From Liolophura sinensis (lineage: Eukaryota; Mollusca; Polyplacophora; Chitonida; Chitonidae): a stretch of DNA of 64,000 bases. Under the pieces are notes generated by a model that saw nothing but the letters and a program-made list of their open reading frames with translations, was not told the origin of the DNA and ran no database searches. Location: NCBI RefSeq assembly GCF_032854445.1, contig NC_088306.1, forward strand, positions 16,833,764 to 16,897,763, in the 5' to 3' direction. Position numbers and translations under genes: made by a program. Positions 37,301-48,165 of this stretch are shown one piece after another. The number at the start of each line of letters is the position of its first letter. Positions within the stretch are counted from its first letter, which is position 1.

Positions 37301-38980
37301 GTCTTCCTCACTTGGCGTTCTGCATTAAGGAGATAGTGTAATCAGTATCAGTATAATGGCTCGGGCGGGGTGGCTTACTTGCCTTCGGTAAGTCGTCTCA
37401 GTGACGCAGCACTAATAAAAGAGCAGTGGAAATCCGTCCTGCAACAAGGAGGCACATTACACGTACAAGCACTCTAAGGACTCCTTCGTCGTCATATGAG
37501 GAAAACTGTTAAGTGCGAAGTTAAACCCCAAGCACTCACTCGCTCAGTCACTCGCTCAGTCACTCGCTCAGTCACTCACTCAGTCAGTGACTCACTCAGT
37601 CACTCAGTCACTCACTCACTCACTCACTCACTCACTCACTCACTCACTCACTCACTCACTCACTCACTCATTCAAAGAAAGTATAATTGTAATATTCAGA
37701 TTCCAGGGAATGTATGATATTTAATTATTACTTATTTGATTGGAGTTTTACGCCGTATTTAAGGTTTTTATTATACAACGGCAGTCGACATTATGGTTGA
37801 AGAAACCGGACAGGGCCCAGCGTTGGTGAGAATCCTCATCAAATAATGTAGTATAAACACACAAACTAATTCGTTTTCCTACCTTTGAGCTCAGTGCGCA
37901 TGCCGAAAGAACGATAATGATTATGAGGAGCAGCATAGAAATTTCCCCGCAAATAGCATTTATCCATGTAGAACTGCCCAGTTTGAAGTTAAAAATGATA
38001 TTGACGTTCAGACAGATCGAAGGTATGGTCATACAATACATGGCCAAGACGAAGTATTTAAACATGCCATTCCCCAGGTGTACCAGTTCACAAAGGTTCC
38101 GATGAAATTCCACAGTTGTCAGTAACAGCTGACTCTTTCCCAGGCCGTGGTCAGTGTTGAACCCTCGAAGGCGATAGGAACACTCGTCAAAGAGGTTGGA
38201 CGTTACCTTACAGAACCATACGTAGAAATACATGCAAAAGATGGCAGAGGCCATAGAAAGTCCGGTAGATAGAGTAAACCATGCTGACAGCAGTGCATTC
38301 CAAGGAGGGTTGAGGTCAATGTCATATGGACAAACCATGAGCATATAATAACTTTCCAACAACCAGTCACGACTTGGAGCAAACAGGATGCCTGCACAAA
38401 GGCCAACCGGCAGTGTAATTGGCATGAGAAATGTCAATGTTCCGAGTCTGACGACTGTTTTCAAACTCCACGCCTTGATAATGCCGTGCTTTTTCTGAAT
38501 AAAGCACAGTTTTCTTGCAAGACTGGGCAACCCGGAGGAAAACGTGATTGTCGTGACTGTCGTGGCGAAGGAGGCTGTAATCGCCATAAGGAGAAATATA
38601 ATGTGTAACTGAGAATACACTTCAAACAAAGACATCGTCAGCTTGTTGAAACAGAACAGGATTTTAAACACAATGCTCCATGGTAAACTATGTACGATAA
38701 CCATGTAACCGATCCTGCTCCATTTTCTTAGTCTGCTCCATGGTTTACCCAGAAGGACAACTTCGCCGCTGTCGCCATCACTTCTACAAGAGCAGATTTC
38801 CGGATCACACAAAAGACCCACATTGTACATCAAGGCAGATAAGTGCAACAACCAGGCAAGCGGCTTGAAGAGGGAAGCAGACTTACAGCCTCCTGTGATA
38901 TTCTGGGGTTCCGCAGAGATCTCCTTCAGGGGAGACACCGACTTTGTCGAGCGCCTATTTTTGGTCCAGCAGATCGACAT
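34327..38980 (-). CDS. Gustatory-receptor-like 7TM chemoreceptor, gene B (4 exons)
   Basis: Predicted seven-transmembrane chemoreceptor of the Gr-like superfamily, 449 aa. Exons on the minus strand: 38980-37883, 36752-36684, 34838-34749 and 34419-34327, of 1098, 69, 90 and 93 nt. Every intron is GT-AG and phase 0. The ATG at 38980 opens the frame. Approximate hydrophobic segments: 85-110, 122-147, 175-197, 226-255, 305-327, 335-362 and 414-434. FKPLAWLLHLSALMYN and LCDPEICSC are shared with gene A. The terminal exon gives T426-Y427-(5 hydrophobics)-Q433-F434. Exon 3 contains the FFATKLAGSPVGITVADMLV block, which also marks A and C. Without splicing the first exon reads on into a SINE remnant near 37.75 kb, which is why a simple open frame seems to end there. 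Intron 2 carries a nine-copy 86-bp minisatellite. It is head to head with gene C. Ligand unknown. Confidence 0.87.
35005..35048 (-). repeat. Family 3 dispersed repeat, copy 5 (founder of the 86-bp array)
   Basis: 'aacagttggactataatcc' and 'ttaggtaaactgacaaaagg' are the hairpin side of family 3. The rest of the element is the first unit of the minisatellite that follows. Confidence 0.7.
35049..35785. repeat. 86-bp minisatellite, ~8.5 units (gene B intron 2)
   Basis: The string 'agacaaaaggccgtcagtcg' starts at 35136, 35222, 35308, 35394, 35480, 35566, 35652 and 35738, always 86 bp apart, with a variant first unit at 35050. Units differ at few positions. The unit contains 'ttgccaacagccac' and 'ctggttttactctttgtatt', which are family 3 sequence. 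Confidence 0.97.
36255..36385 (+). repeat. Family 3 dispersed repeat, copy 6 (gene B intron 1/2 region)
   Basis: 'gtaaaaccagagcagcgtcg', 'catacgtaaccagtgaattc' and the hairpin region 'cagttagagttttattgaaactg'. It is in gene B intron 2, opposite in orientation to the founder copy of the 86-bp array. Confidence 0.73.
37197..37532 (+). repeat. SINE family 2, full length (gene B intron 1)
   Basis: The clearest tRNA-like head of this family: 'acagttggtagagtgtccg' (box A) and 'cccgggttaatcctgcgtc' (box B region). It then has the family body and the tail 'ctgttaagtgcgaagttaaacccc'. Confidence 0.85.
37533..37671. repeat. (CACT)n / CACTCGCTCAGT microsatellite
   Basis: Tail of the preceding SINE, expanded to about 139 bp with interspersed 'cgctcagt' variants, then about 15 pure CACT units. 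Confidence 0.95.
37724..37835 (-). repeat. SINE family 1, diverged 3' fragment
   Basis: 'ttgattggagttttacgccgt' and 'acggcagtcgacattatgg'. It lies 48 bp inside intron 1 from the end of gene B exon 1. Confidence 0.8.
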
Positions 38981-40973
38981 TATGAACTGATGGCGTAGTA
39001 CTTAATGGCTACAACTGCCACCGTAACAGCAGCTGACGTTACAATGAGGCGCGTAGCAGATTCTACTCTGTCAAGTCTAAATACAATCTTCTTCTAATGA
39101 CCCAGTCTTAGACCTTTCTGCGACAACAAATGGGTGGAAACACAGTTAAAAGTTATCTGGGCATTTTCTGACTGGGTTAAAGCCTGAACCCTTATAATTA
39201 TGTGGGCGAATGTTAATGTCAACATCCCCATTTAGTCCTGTCAAGTTAGATGCTGTGGCTTTCTGCTAATATAGCTCTGACACTGTTTGAAGAAGGCTCA
39301 CCATAAAATTGGCACGGACTGTCGGTTTCACATTCAGAAAACGGATTATCGATTAACAGTATGAAACATCACAGCCATGATGCCAATCAAGTTGTTGTTT
39401 TCCCAGCAGTAGAGAACATAGTTACTCCATCAGTAAAAGCCAAGTCTGTGAGTTCAACTAGACCGGAGCTAATTTGAGAATTAAACAGTGTCAAAACCTT
39501 AGCAAATAGTAACAGAAGATTCGGGGGGCCTATTACTGAACAACCTTCAAATATGAAAATTTCAAAGGTCAGAAACCGGGTCTGTTATTGAAAAAAAGAT
39601 AGATGTCGTAAGTGAGGTTTTAACTGTTGACATTCCACTTTTTAAGATTAGTTCCGATGGTGTTTGACGTCTTAATACTCTATTTCCTCCGCAATACAAA
39701 CACATATGTTAAGACTGACCAAATAACTAATGATGACACGTGTCCCAACAGATCCTTCCTCTGTAGCACGATTAGACTCGGTACTGGTCTTATTAAAGGA
39801 GGCTGCTTTCACCATTTGTCCTCACATAATTCCACTGGCGTAATATAAGAGTACATTCTATTCTGTTCTTGTGTATCTCCAAGAGATTAGATACGTAGGA
39901 AGGTCTTACAACAACCTGCGAATTGTCGTGGGTTTTCCTCGGGTTCCCTGATAATGTTGGCCGCCATCGAGTAACTGAAATATTCCTAAGTACAGCATAA
40001 AAAATCAATCAAATAAATATATCAATCAAATTCAGCAGAATAGGCTACGTGTAATTGTGTACTATAGACAGGCCATAGATTTAACAAGTTGAGCTCTACA
40101 AGATACGCATGACGAAACCTTAGTTGAGGTGAGACGAGGTTTCCCAGCTCTACGTCTGTGACATGAAGCAATTATCTGTCTGTTCAGGTGACAACAGAAG
40201 CGTTACGTCAGTGTAACTTCTGACAAATGCCATAAGTTCGATGACCAGCTTGGTTGTAAGAAATGAAGCTGCCACGGGGAAAACCGAGTGTTGTCAAAAT
40301 AGCTGAGGAGTTATTTGTTACATCATATATATTTGCTTGTTCATACGTTTGCTTTTGTGATTTTTGCCTAGGTTCATTGTATTTTTTTTATCTGAAATCT
40401 TTTTATGTTTACAACAAGTCAAAAATCGTTGGGTCTAATGTTTAACAGGTGATGACTGATTGCAATAAACACAGATAAAACCTTGGTAAATGGAAGCAAA
40501 TCTCTTCTGAAGTAAGACGGATCCATCAATGGATCAATGGAGCAATAATCTGTGATGTTGACTGGAGAAAGAGTTCAAAGGTCAATAAACAGGTCTCTCA
40601 TCGAACGTAAAGTAACTGGCAATAGAGAAGGTCACTGACTTCCTCTGAAGAGCACTAATGGTGTTTGCACTTTTAATACCAATGTGTTTTCGCAACGCAG
40701 AAGGGATTGCTTTGTTGACAAAGAAACGGGTAGCGGGATCGACGGGGTTGCCGTTAGGTCATGGTGTCATCTTAGGAAAGGCCATGAACAAAGTCTGTTA
40801 CAACGCGGGACTTATCCTTCCGAGGTGTTCCTGAACAGTGAACATCTTGTTTTCAAAACTGATTTGTCGGCCGGCCTTGAACGTTGTCAAATTTTTGCAT
40901 CGTAGCGACGGCTGCCAGATCGGCTTAAACACTCGGCTCTTTGGGTTAACGCTTGAATAACTCTAGGTGTAAG
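38981..40973. promoter_or_regulatory. Shared divergent intergenic region of genes B and C
   Basis: 1993 bp separate the two start codons, which point away from each other, so both promoters must lie here. Two loosely similar segments (around 39.49 and 40.47 kb; 'aaaacctt-g-aaat-g-a', then 'ttcaaaggtca') occur in direct orientation. No TATA box stands out. A SINE sits at 39.89 kb. Confidence 0.4.
39888..40025 (+). repeat. SINE family 1, 3' portion
   Basis: 'acgtaggaaggtcttacaacaacctgcg', 'gttggccgccatcgagtaac' and the AAAT tail. The 'cctcccaccat' segment is deleted. Confidence 0.82.
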
Positions 40974-43900
40974 ATGGCGAGAAATAAAATATTTGTTCTG
41001 CCATCCCGTCAGGGTGAGAGTTCCGCTAGTGGTAGGCCGCCACAAACTGCATGTAAAACAGCTCTTATCTTCAAACCTCTCATATGGATGTTAAGTATAT
41101 CTGCTACCATGAAGAACACTGGTGTATTGTGTGACGGCCATGCATGTTCGTGTAGCGACGTTGACGGAGCGGCCGATTCCGTGAAACGAAAGACCAAAGG
41201 GAAGTTTCGGAGATGTTTGAATATTTTCTACATGGTCACAGCTCATACTGTTGTTTGGACAATGACACTAAAGATGTGGTCTTGCTTGTCAAATCTTGGA
41301 ATATCCTTTGAGAACTTAGAATCTCAGCTTTACATTACCTTTCTTCTCCTAACATCAACATCGTCAGTAATGACAACCGCGATGACAGTCAAATTTTCCT
41401 CTCTTTTGCCGAATATTCCACCGAAACTTTGCCGAATCCATCTGCAATACGGGATCGAAAAAGACTTGAGCCTGTCCATCTGGAGCAAACTGGGCGCACT
41501 TCTTTTGGTAGTTTTACTGTTTATGATGATTGTTACGTGCTTTGGTGTTCTGCTGAAACCTGACATGTTGTCAGTAATTGAGGTGTTCATGGTAGTTATT
41601 GTGTGCCCTTTTCATAACCAAAATGTCCCGTACTGGAGCTTTCTTGTTAGACTCTGGTTTAACTTGTCTAATGGAATCGCCGTCTTTGCAATGTACCTCA
41701 CATGTGTGATCTTTATTTGGTTCTGTAGAACTGTTTCCTTCCTGTTTGACCAATCCTCCTTGAAACTTCGCCAAGCCCTCTCTCGTCAATCAACCGGAGT
41801 CGAGCCAAATCTAAGTCTCCGCCAAATTGTGGAATTACACCGAGATGTCTGCGATCTGATGTGTCTGGGAAATGACATGTTCAAACATTTTTTTCTCTCC
41901 ATCTACTGTATGACACTCCCATCCATCTGTTTTAATATGAACGTTATGTTGAAATCACAGTCTGATATGTCATTGTTTATCCCAGCGTTGATGAGTGTGT
42001 TCATCATGGTCGTGATTTTGCTGTTTATTGTAATCCCAACTTCACTAACAAACGCCAAGGTAAGTGTTGAAAACATACTGAATCATTTCTTGCACCCTGT
42101 CGTTAAATCCGAAATCGTAGTTTTCATGGGATATTATAAGATATGTGAGTTTGATACTGAAAATGCCACAAAGGGAGAGTGTGACATTCGTTCCTGTGAG
42201 GTTGTTATTGAATTTTATCCTGTTTCCTGTCGAAAATGCCACACAACCGCGAAGGGAGGGTGTGACATTCGTCCCTGTGAGTTTGACATAGAATTTTATC
42301 CTGTTTCGTTGCGAAAATGCCACACAACCGCGAAGGGAGAATGTGACATTCGTCCCTGTGAGTTTGACACTGAATTTTATGCCGTTTCGTGGCGAAAATG
42401 ATACTGAATTTATCCTGTTTCGTGGCGAAAATGCACACAACCGCGAAGGGAGAGTGTGACATTCGTCCCTGTGAATTTGATACTGAATTTTATCCTGTTT
42501 CCTGTTTTCACAATTTGAACTTTACGTGTCAAGAGTTTTAAGGAAAAGTAAAGGAAAGAACCATCGCTGTTCAAACTTTAAATCTCTAAACTTGTAAGTC
42601 GCTAGTTCAACAAGATATCGTCAGACTGTTTATTTTACCAACATGCTGTCGATAGAGAGCGGACAAATTGATTGAGATTACTGAAGTACAGAATAAGCGC
42701 ACGGGATCGTTTAGTATTGCCGCCAGATCGTCGGCTATTGCGGGAGAGCGTTGGCTATTGTCTCGTGAATGTGGGACATTGCTTTGTAAATGTGACGTTG
42801 TTTAGTATTAGTCGGATATCGTTGACGTGCGGTTTTTGCGGACTATTGTGACTGTATATGATTAAATGAAATCCAAGAATCACTCTGACGTGCAGTAATT
42901 GTCACTCTTCATACCTTTTTTTGTATTGCAGGTTTTACAAATAAGGGAAGATCTCTACAAACTAAACCTAAAGGAAGTGGATGAAGAGGATTTTATGTTG
43001 GTAATAATCACCTGTACATGTGTCTTGTTATACTGTAAAGCATCACACCGTTTCCTTATCTGACAAGCTATATTTGATTATCGAGCACATTCCTCATGCT
43101 AACTTACTCTCCGGCCTTTCGTAGGAAGGTCTGTCAGCAACTTGTTGATGGTTATAGGTTTCCCCCGTGGGGTCTGTTTCCTCCCATTCTTGAGTACGGC
43201 GTGAAACACCAATCAAATAAGTAAATAAGTCTAGCAGATTCTCAACAGAATTCCGCTGACCGCGCATGGGGGACTCGAACCCAAGCCAGATTGAACATTG
43301 TTCTCTTTTATCACTAACTTACTTATTTGATTGATGTTGTACGCCGTACTCGAAAAGATTTCACTTACACGGCACCGGCTAACAATATGGCGAGAGGGAA
43401 CTATGCACAACCCTGGGAAATCCCACGACAATCCACAGGTTGTTGGCAGACCTCATATTCCTTACAGCATATGACTGGCTTAGGCTTGTTTTGACTTGGA
43501 ATTATCACGTTTGTCCTCCCGCGGAACTGTTTAATCGGCATTCATCAATAAAATTGTTTGAAGTTTTGGTTACGTTCATGCTGTACATACTCTAGATAAA
43601 GACAATGCGTGTGTATAAAGTATTGTTTGAGACAAAAGTTGCGACGGATTGCTTTTGTTTCGGACATTACTTCCTGCATCATAACCGTGAACCCAGTGAC
43701 CTCGGCGTCGTTCAAGATTTCTGTACAAAATGGTGGCACTTGTGTAAAGCGAAAGGAAGAGAGCGACGCATGTGCTGTCAGGAGTATGGGTAGACTTTAC
43801 CATGTATATCTCTTGTAACCAATGAATACCACGTTACCAGTTTGATCACAGACCGTCATCAAAAAAGCAGTAATAAGAGATCACATAACTTTGGCTCGAT

Positions 43901-44863
43901 TTACTTTATAGGCGAGAGTTCCCAGTCGGGCAAATGTATCTTGTTTAAGAAAGATGCATTTTTAATGACATCTTAATTCGCTGGATTAGGACTTTGATTA
44001 AAGGATTATCATCATGAGCCGAATAGCCAGGCTGGTTCTAATGAAAAATTTAACTTTTTTCTTTCAGGCATCTGTTTTCGCCACCAGGTTGACAGGATCC
44101 ACAGTAGGCTTCACCGTGTCGGACATTTTTCTCATCGACAGGGGACACATTCTGACGGTTAGTGTATTATTATACCCTCTGACGTTTACTTGTATGAAGA
44201 AATTTTACTGATCCTATTTTCACCATGCTTTAACGGAAGATGGAACAAAACGTAGTTAGGAACATCATAAAGACCAAGGGGAAAAATTATGTATATATGG
44301 GAGTACCGGTACCAAAATTTCTCCGTGACCTTGTAGTTAGTGTGCTAGTGCAGCAAAATGACCCTTGAGACTCTCACTAATTTACTGGCTGTGAGTTCAT
44401 GCTCATGCTTGCTTCCTCTCCGGTCCTACGTGGATGGGAAGGTCTGCCAGCAACAAAGAAATTTATAAATAAATACCTGGACCAGTTTTTAACCAGTAAA
44501 TTGCAGATAAACGGCCGGATTCCAAATACCTTGTTGTGGTGTATTGGTTTATCCATTACATATTAATAGATTTGTCACCTTAATACAAATATAAAATGAA
44601 TATATTTCACAAAAACGCAGTTTGTGTTAACCGGCTTATAAAACCTTGAGCCACGCGATTCTTTTGACATTCTGTTTACCGGTACGTGTTTCTGTCTTAA
44701 CACGTACTGTATTAACAGGCCTATATTGACATCATCTCCTGGTTAATTTGTTTTTTTACTTCAGTTGCTAAGCATTCTGTTGACCTACACGGTACTACTG
44801 GTTCAGTTCGACGTGTCAAGCTCCCTCCGCTATGGAAACAACAACAACAACACAATGTTTTAG
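40974..44863 (+). CDS. Gustatory-receptor-like 7TM chemoreceptor, gene C (4 exons)
   Basis: Predicted seven-transmembrane chemoreceptor of the Gr-like superfamily, 447 aa. Exons: 40974-42059, 42932-43000, 44068-44157 and 44765-44863, of 1086, 69, 90 and 99 nt. Donors are AAG|GTAAGT, TTG|GTAATA and ACG|GTTAGT; acceptors follow TTGCAG, TTTCAG and CTTCAG. All introns are phase 0. The start is the first ATG (40974, MARNK); the frame extends upstream without an ATG. Features seen: FKPLIWMLSISATMKN, an LCDGHACSC cysteine motif, hydrophobic segments matching those of gene B, and T422-Y423-(5)-Q429-F430 in the last exon. The C-terminal tail has five consecutive Asn, unlike A and B. It is more divergent from A and B than they are from each other, and closest to pseudogene D. 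Reading through the first donor stays open for about 114 codons, because the intron begins with an 81-bp (27-codon) repeat. Confidence 0.87.
42146..42512. repeat. 81-bp minisatellite, about 4.5 units (gene C intron 1)
   Basis: Units begin 'gtgagtttgatactgaattt' at about 42146 (shortened), 42197, 42278, 42359 (with an internal 32-bp insertion or duplication) and 42472. Two full units are exactly 81 bp, i.e. 27 codons. It starts 87 bp after the exon 1 donor. Confidence 0.95.
43105..43232 (+). repeat. SINE family 1, deleted 3' portion (gene C intron 2)
   Basis: 'ggaaggtctgtcagcaactt', 'ggtttcccccgtgggg' and the end 'gtgaaacaccaatcaaataag', with the 'ataatgctggccgcc' core missing. Confidence 0.83.
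43313..43462 (-). repeat. SINE family 1, 3' portion (gene C intron 2)
   Basis: 'tgattgatgttgtacgccgt', a diverged core 'accggctaacaatatggcg' and 'ccacaggttgttggcagacc'. Confidence 0.85.
44332..44470 (+). repeat. SINE family 1, head half (gene C intron 3)
   Basis: 'gtagttagtgtgctagtgcag', 'ctggctgtgagttcatgctcatgcttgcttcctctccgg', then an early jump to an AAAT-type tail. Confidence 0.82.
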
Positions 44864-44907
44864 GCTATATGACTTTTGCCGGCTTTGATTTTAATTGCTA
44901 TTGATGT

Positions 44908-44913
44908 AATAAA
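44908..44913 (+). promoter_or_regulatory. Candidate poly(A) signal of gene C
   Basis: AATAAA lies 44 nt beyond the gene C stop codon (TAG, 44861-44863). It is the nearest canonical hexamer downstream. A later AATAA-rich stretch near 45.41 kb could be an alternative. Confidence 0.45.
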
Positions 44914-46477
44914 TTTGTCATGTTCAGCCCCAAAATATACATATGTCCCATCTGTGTAGCGTGCACTTTTCTTGAAAACATATAAAAAAGATCAACCTAG
45001 CCAGACCTAGCTGTTGCTGAAAGTGAAGTACCGTAAAAGCATTTTGTCTCCTTGGTAGGCCTACAGGTAACCTCCTGGGGGTGGGTAGAAACACTCGGCA
45101 AAAAGTCTTAAGTTCTATCCAAAAAAGACAAAATTCGAATCGATATATTTTAACCAGAAGCAAATTAACAGAGCAGAAATTTTCAGTGTATCAAAAACTT
45201 ATAGACCTAATGTCTGTGTGACAGCATTATTCAATCATTTCCTCAGCACGCTTCGGTACAGAGTTATGTCCCTTGTGCACATGTGCTTTACGCAGTATAT
45301 TTGATGGTGTTCCGATGTGCGGATGTGTAGGCCTATATAAATGGATTGTATGTGTAAACGTGTTTGTTTCTTTTATATTTTTGCCAATATGTTAAATGTT
45401 CTTGAAATAATAAAAATACAAAATCCTTGATTATTCTCCGGCCGCATATAATATCACTTACCGGAGTCATTTAGTTCCCTCTCTGGTACATTGAGGAAAG
45501 TAGCACTAAGCACTTTCCTGTAGAGTTCTTCTCTTTTAATATGTTCCAGATGAAAATCAGTCTTTGTTAAGATCTGAAGCAAACTTCATGTATAGAAAAT
45601 GTTAGGTCCCCTGCCTTGAGGGAAATCTTGAAAGAGAAATCGTGAAGAGATTTGAATTCCAGTTATGTGCTGTAGGCCTACATTTATACTGCTATTCTAG
45701 CTTTCGTCACCTTGCACTTTCATGTTTGAATATGTTTTTAATGTTTGTTAACAATCATGATTAGCTTTATTCTTCTTATAACTTGTGATCTAATTATCCG
45801 GCGACTTACTTATGTGTATGTAAAGGCTAAGGTAAAATGTTGTGCTGTATTCTTTGAAAAGAACTAATCTCTTTGAAACTGCTATCGTAATATAATTTTG
45901 TGAAATATCGAGAAGGTCTTCTGTTTTCCTTTGCGTTTACCTCAGCTTATTCATCTCTACATTGGTACTAGTAACAGTACACCTCTTTAAATTTCGTGGA
46001 ATTATATTTGACACGAAATTTTTATTTTTGTTCGAGTAAAGAATTTAAGCACATTGCGAATGGCTGCATTTTTACAGTTGTCATTACATGACGTCACAGT
46101 AAATTTTATTGGCCCTAAAACTGGCGTTTAATATCTGACTGGATTTTCATGTACAGTCTCACATCACATGAACACAGTTCATTTAGGACTAAACATTAAG
46201 GTATGGGATAACTTGTGTGATGTCACATTTGAGTGTACTGGGCTTACAGTTTAAAAAAAAATAATAATAATAATTAATAAAAGGCATATTCATATACAGC
46301 ATTCAATTATTTATTCTGAATAAAAAATTATTTAACGACGTCTAATAAGTTATTTTATTTACCTACTTTACCTTTAGCCATGGCTCTAGTGGGTGTGTAA
46401 GTTTTCACTAATGCAACACATACATTAACAATTAGGATAGGGATGTGTATGTGCATTTCTACAATTTAAGCAGATTT

Positions 46478-46570
46478 TTAGAATAAAACTTTAACTTAGG
46501 TAAACTGCCAAGAGGCAGGGTTCCAGTGGTTACACATGACATTTTGCCACTGTATTGTTTGTATGTAAGC
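46478..46570 (-). repeat. Family 3 dispersed repeat, copy 7 (partial)
   Basis: 'gaataaaactttaacttagg', 'taaactgccaagagg' and 'ccagtggttacacatgacattttgcc' align with the outer half of the family. The GC-rich core is lost. Confidence 0.62.
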
Positions 46571-48061
46571 AACTGGCAGGCATGCTTATATACATTCTGG
46601 CGAAATTTGTCGCCTACTTCTTTAGGAAATGATGTGAAAGATATGTTTTGAGAAGATTTTAACCAAAAATGTCTTCATATACTCTAGCAGATACCCACCC
46701 ATACACTCGAGGTAACCAAGAAAGACATACCAGTCAAATGAGTCGTGGTGTGATATATTTGTGGTAGTTAGAAAAAAAAAAAACGGTGCCGGCGGGGACA
46801 CATACATGCCTTCATCAGTACGTCTTAAATATTCACGAGTTAATTATTTTTATGAATTTCTTCAACACTAAATAGATGCAAAGATTATCACGATTCCATA
46901 TTTGATTTCATAATTATCGGATATCCGACTCGTGTCTGCATTAAAATCGAGGTTCATACAGTAGATGATATTCACGTGCGTGTTAACTTGTGAAGTTTAA
47001 AGGTACAATGGAAACTGTGAACTTCTGGGCGTTCGGATTTATTCATGAGACGTACAGTCTATATGATGGCCTATATATATAGGTAGAACTAATATTTGAC
47101 AAAATAAAGTAGTATTAATGTCCTATTGAAGGTCTGAAAATGTTTTAGCTTCTCTGCACAAATTTTCTTCAATGCTGTGTGATAACAGTTCATTAAATAT
47201 CATAATTATATACACGTAAATCCTTTTAAATGTCTAATAAGTATTTAAAAAAACAAGCACGCGTAAAAACGACGACATTTGGTGGCGGTTTAATTTGAAT
47301 AAGGTAATACATTCTTGGTCGAATACACCGTGACAAAAAAGCCTAAAGAGAAGGAAAGACAGAGAGGCGGGGAAGAAATCACTCCCCCAAATAAACCGGG
47401 CATCAAATCTGTGAAGTCACCTTAACTGGTGGCAAACCCACTAAATTCTGGAGGTGTCATGCTCTGCACCTTTATACGGAAGTGTCTTGCTTGGAATGGC
47501 TTTCTGAGATGGCAATGGCCACCTGTGGCGCCGTCCGTCTGATGACCGACTTGCAGAGCGTTGTAGGAGAAGACACTGGTGGAAAGCTCCTTTCCCTCGC
47601 TGTGCGACACAGCGCTCCATAACTGGCCCACTCCGTCCGTTTGTGTTCCAAGCTGGACAGCCTGGTTCAAAGAATATACCTAAAATACCTGTCTTTTGGG
47701 CCTAGTGGTTTGAGTTGTACACCATAAGTCAAAAATATACTACAATTTTGAAAGAAAATTGAAAGAACCTCATGGAGCTTCGTAATGACATTACAGATAA
47801 AGTCGATGTATATACACCAGGTAACCGTCTACTGTCTTACATCCATCTTACCTCCTCTTTGTCCCAGATAATTGATATTCACAGGTAACACCGGAGTACA
47901 TAAACAGATATACAGAACACACGACCTATATGCAGACACGGCGGAACGCCATACAGATTGGAGATGAGGAAGTGAGGTGCAGGACAAAACCTTTGATTTC
48001 TGGCGACTGAAATTATGTTAGGAAGTGAGGGCTGAAGGTACAGAACCATACCTTTGATTTC

Positions 48062-48165
48062 TAGTGAGCTGGTTTCCTCCCACGATAATGCTGGCCGACG
48101 TCGTATAAGTGAAATATTCTTAAGTACAGAGTAAAACACCAAATCAAATAAATAAATTGACTAAA
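48062..48165 (+). repeat. SINE family 1, 3' fragment
   Basis: 'ggtttcctcccacgataatg', then 'ctggccgacgtcgtataagtg', ending in 'gtaaaacaccaaatcaaataa'. Confidence 0.88.

Noticed and set aside
40953-40973. Upstream start of gene C at 40953
   Set aside because: The codon there is TTG; the first ATG in frame is 40974. Likewise 30339 in gene A is TTG and the first ATG is 30303.
42045-42462. Minus-strand frames with repeated FATKQDKI and GTNVT blocks
   Set aside because: Antisense translation of the 81-bp minisatellite in gene C intron 1.
47422-47670. GC-richer minus-strand frame considered as the last SLC23 exon
   Set aside because: The exon at 49270 reads through an apparent donor at 49219 into a clear SLC23 C-terminal block and a stop at 49068, giving an exact in-frame total. 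This patch is not needed and shows no family similarity.
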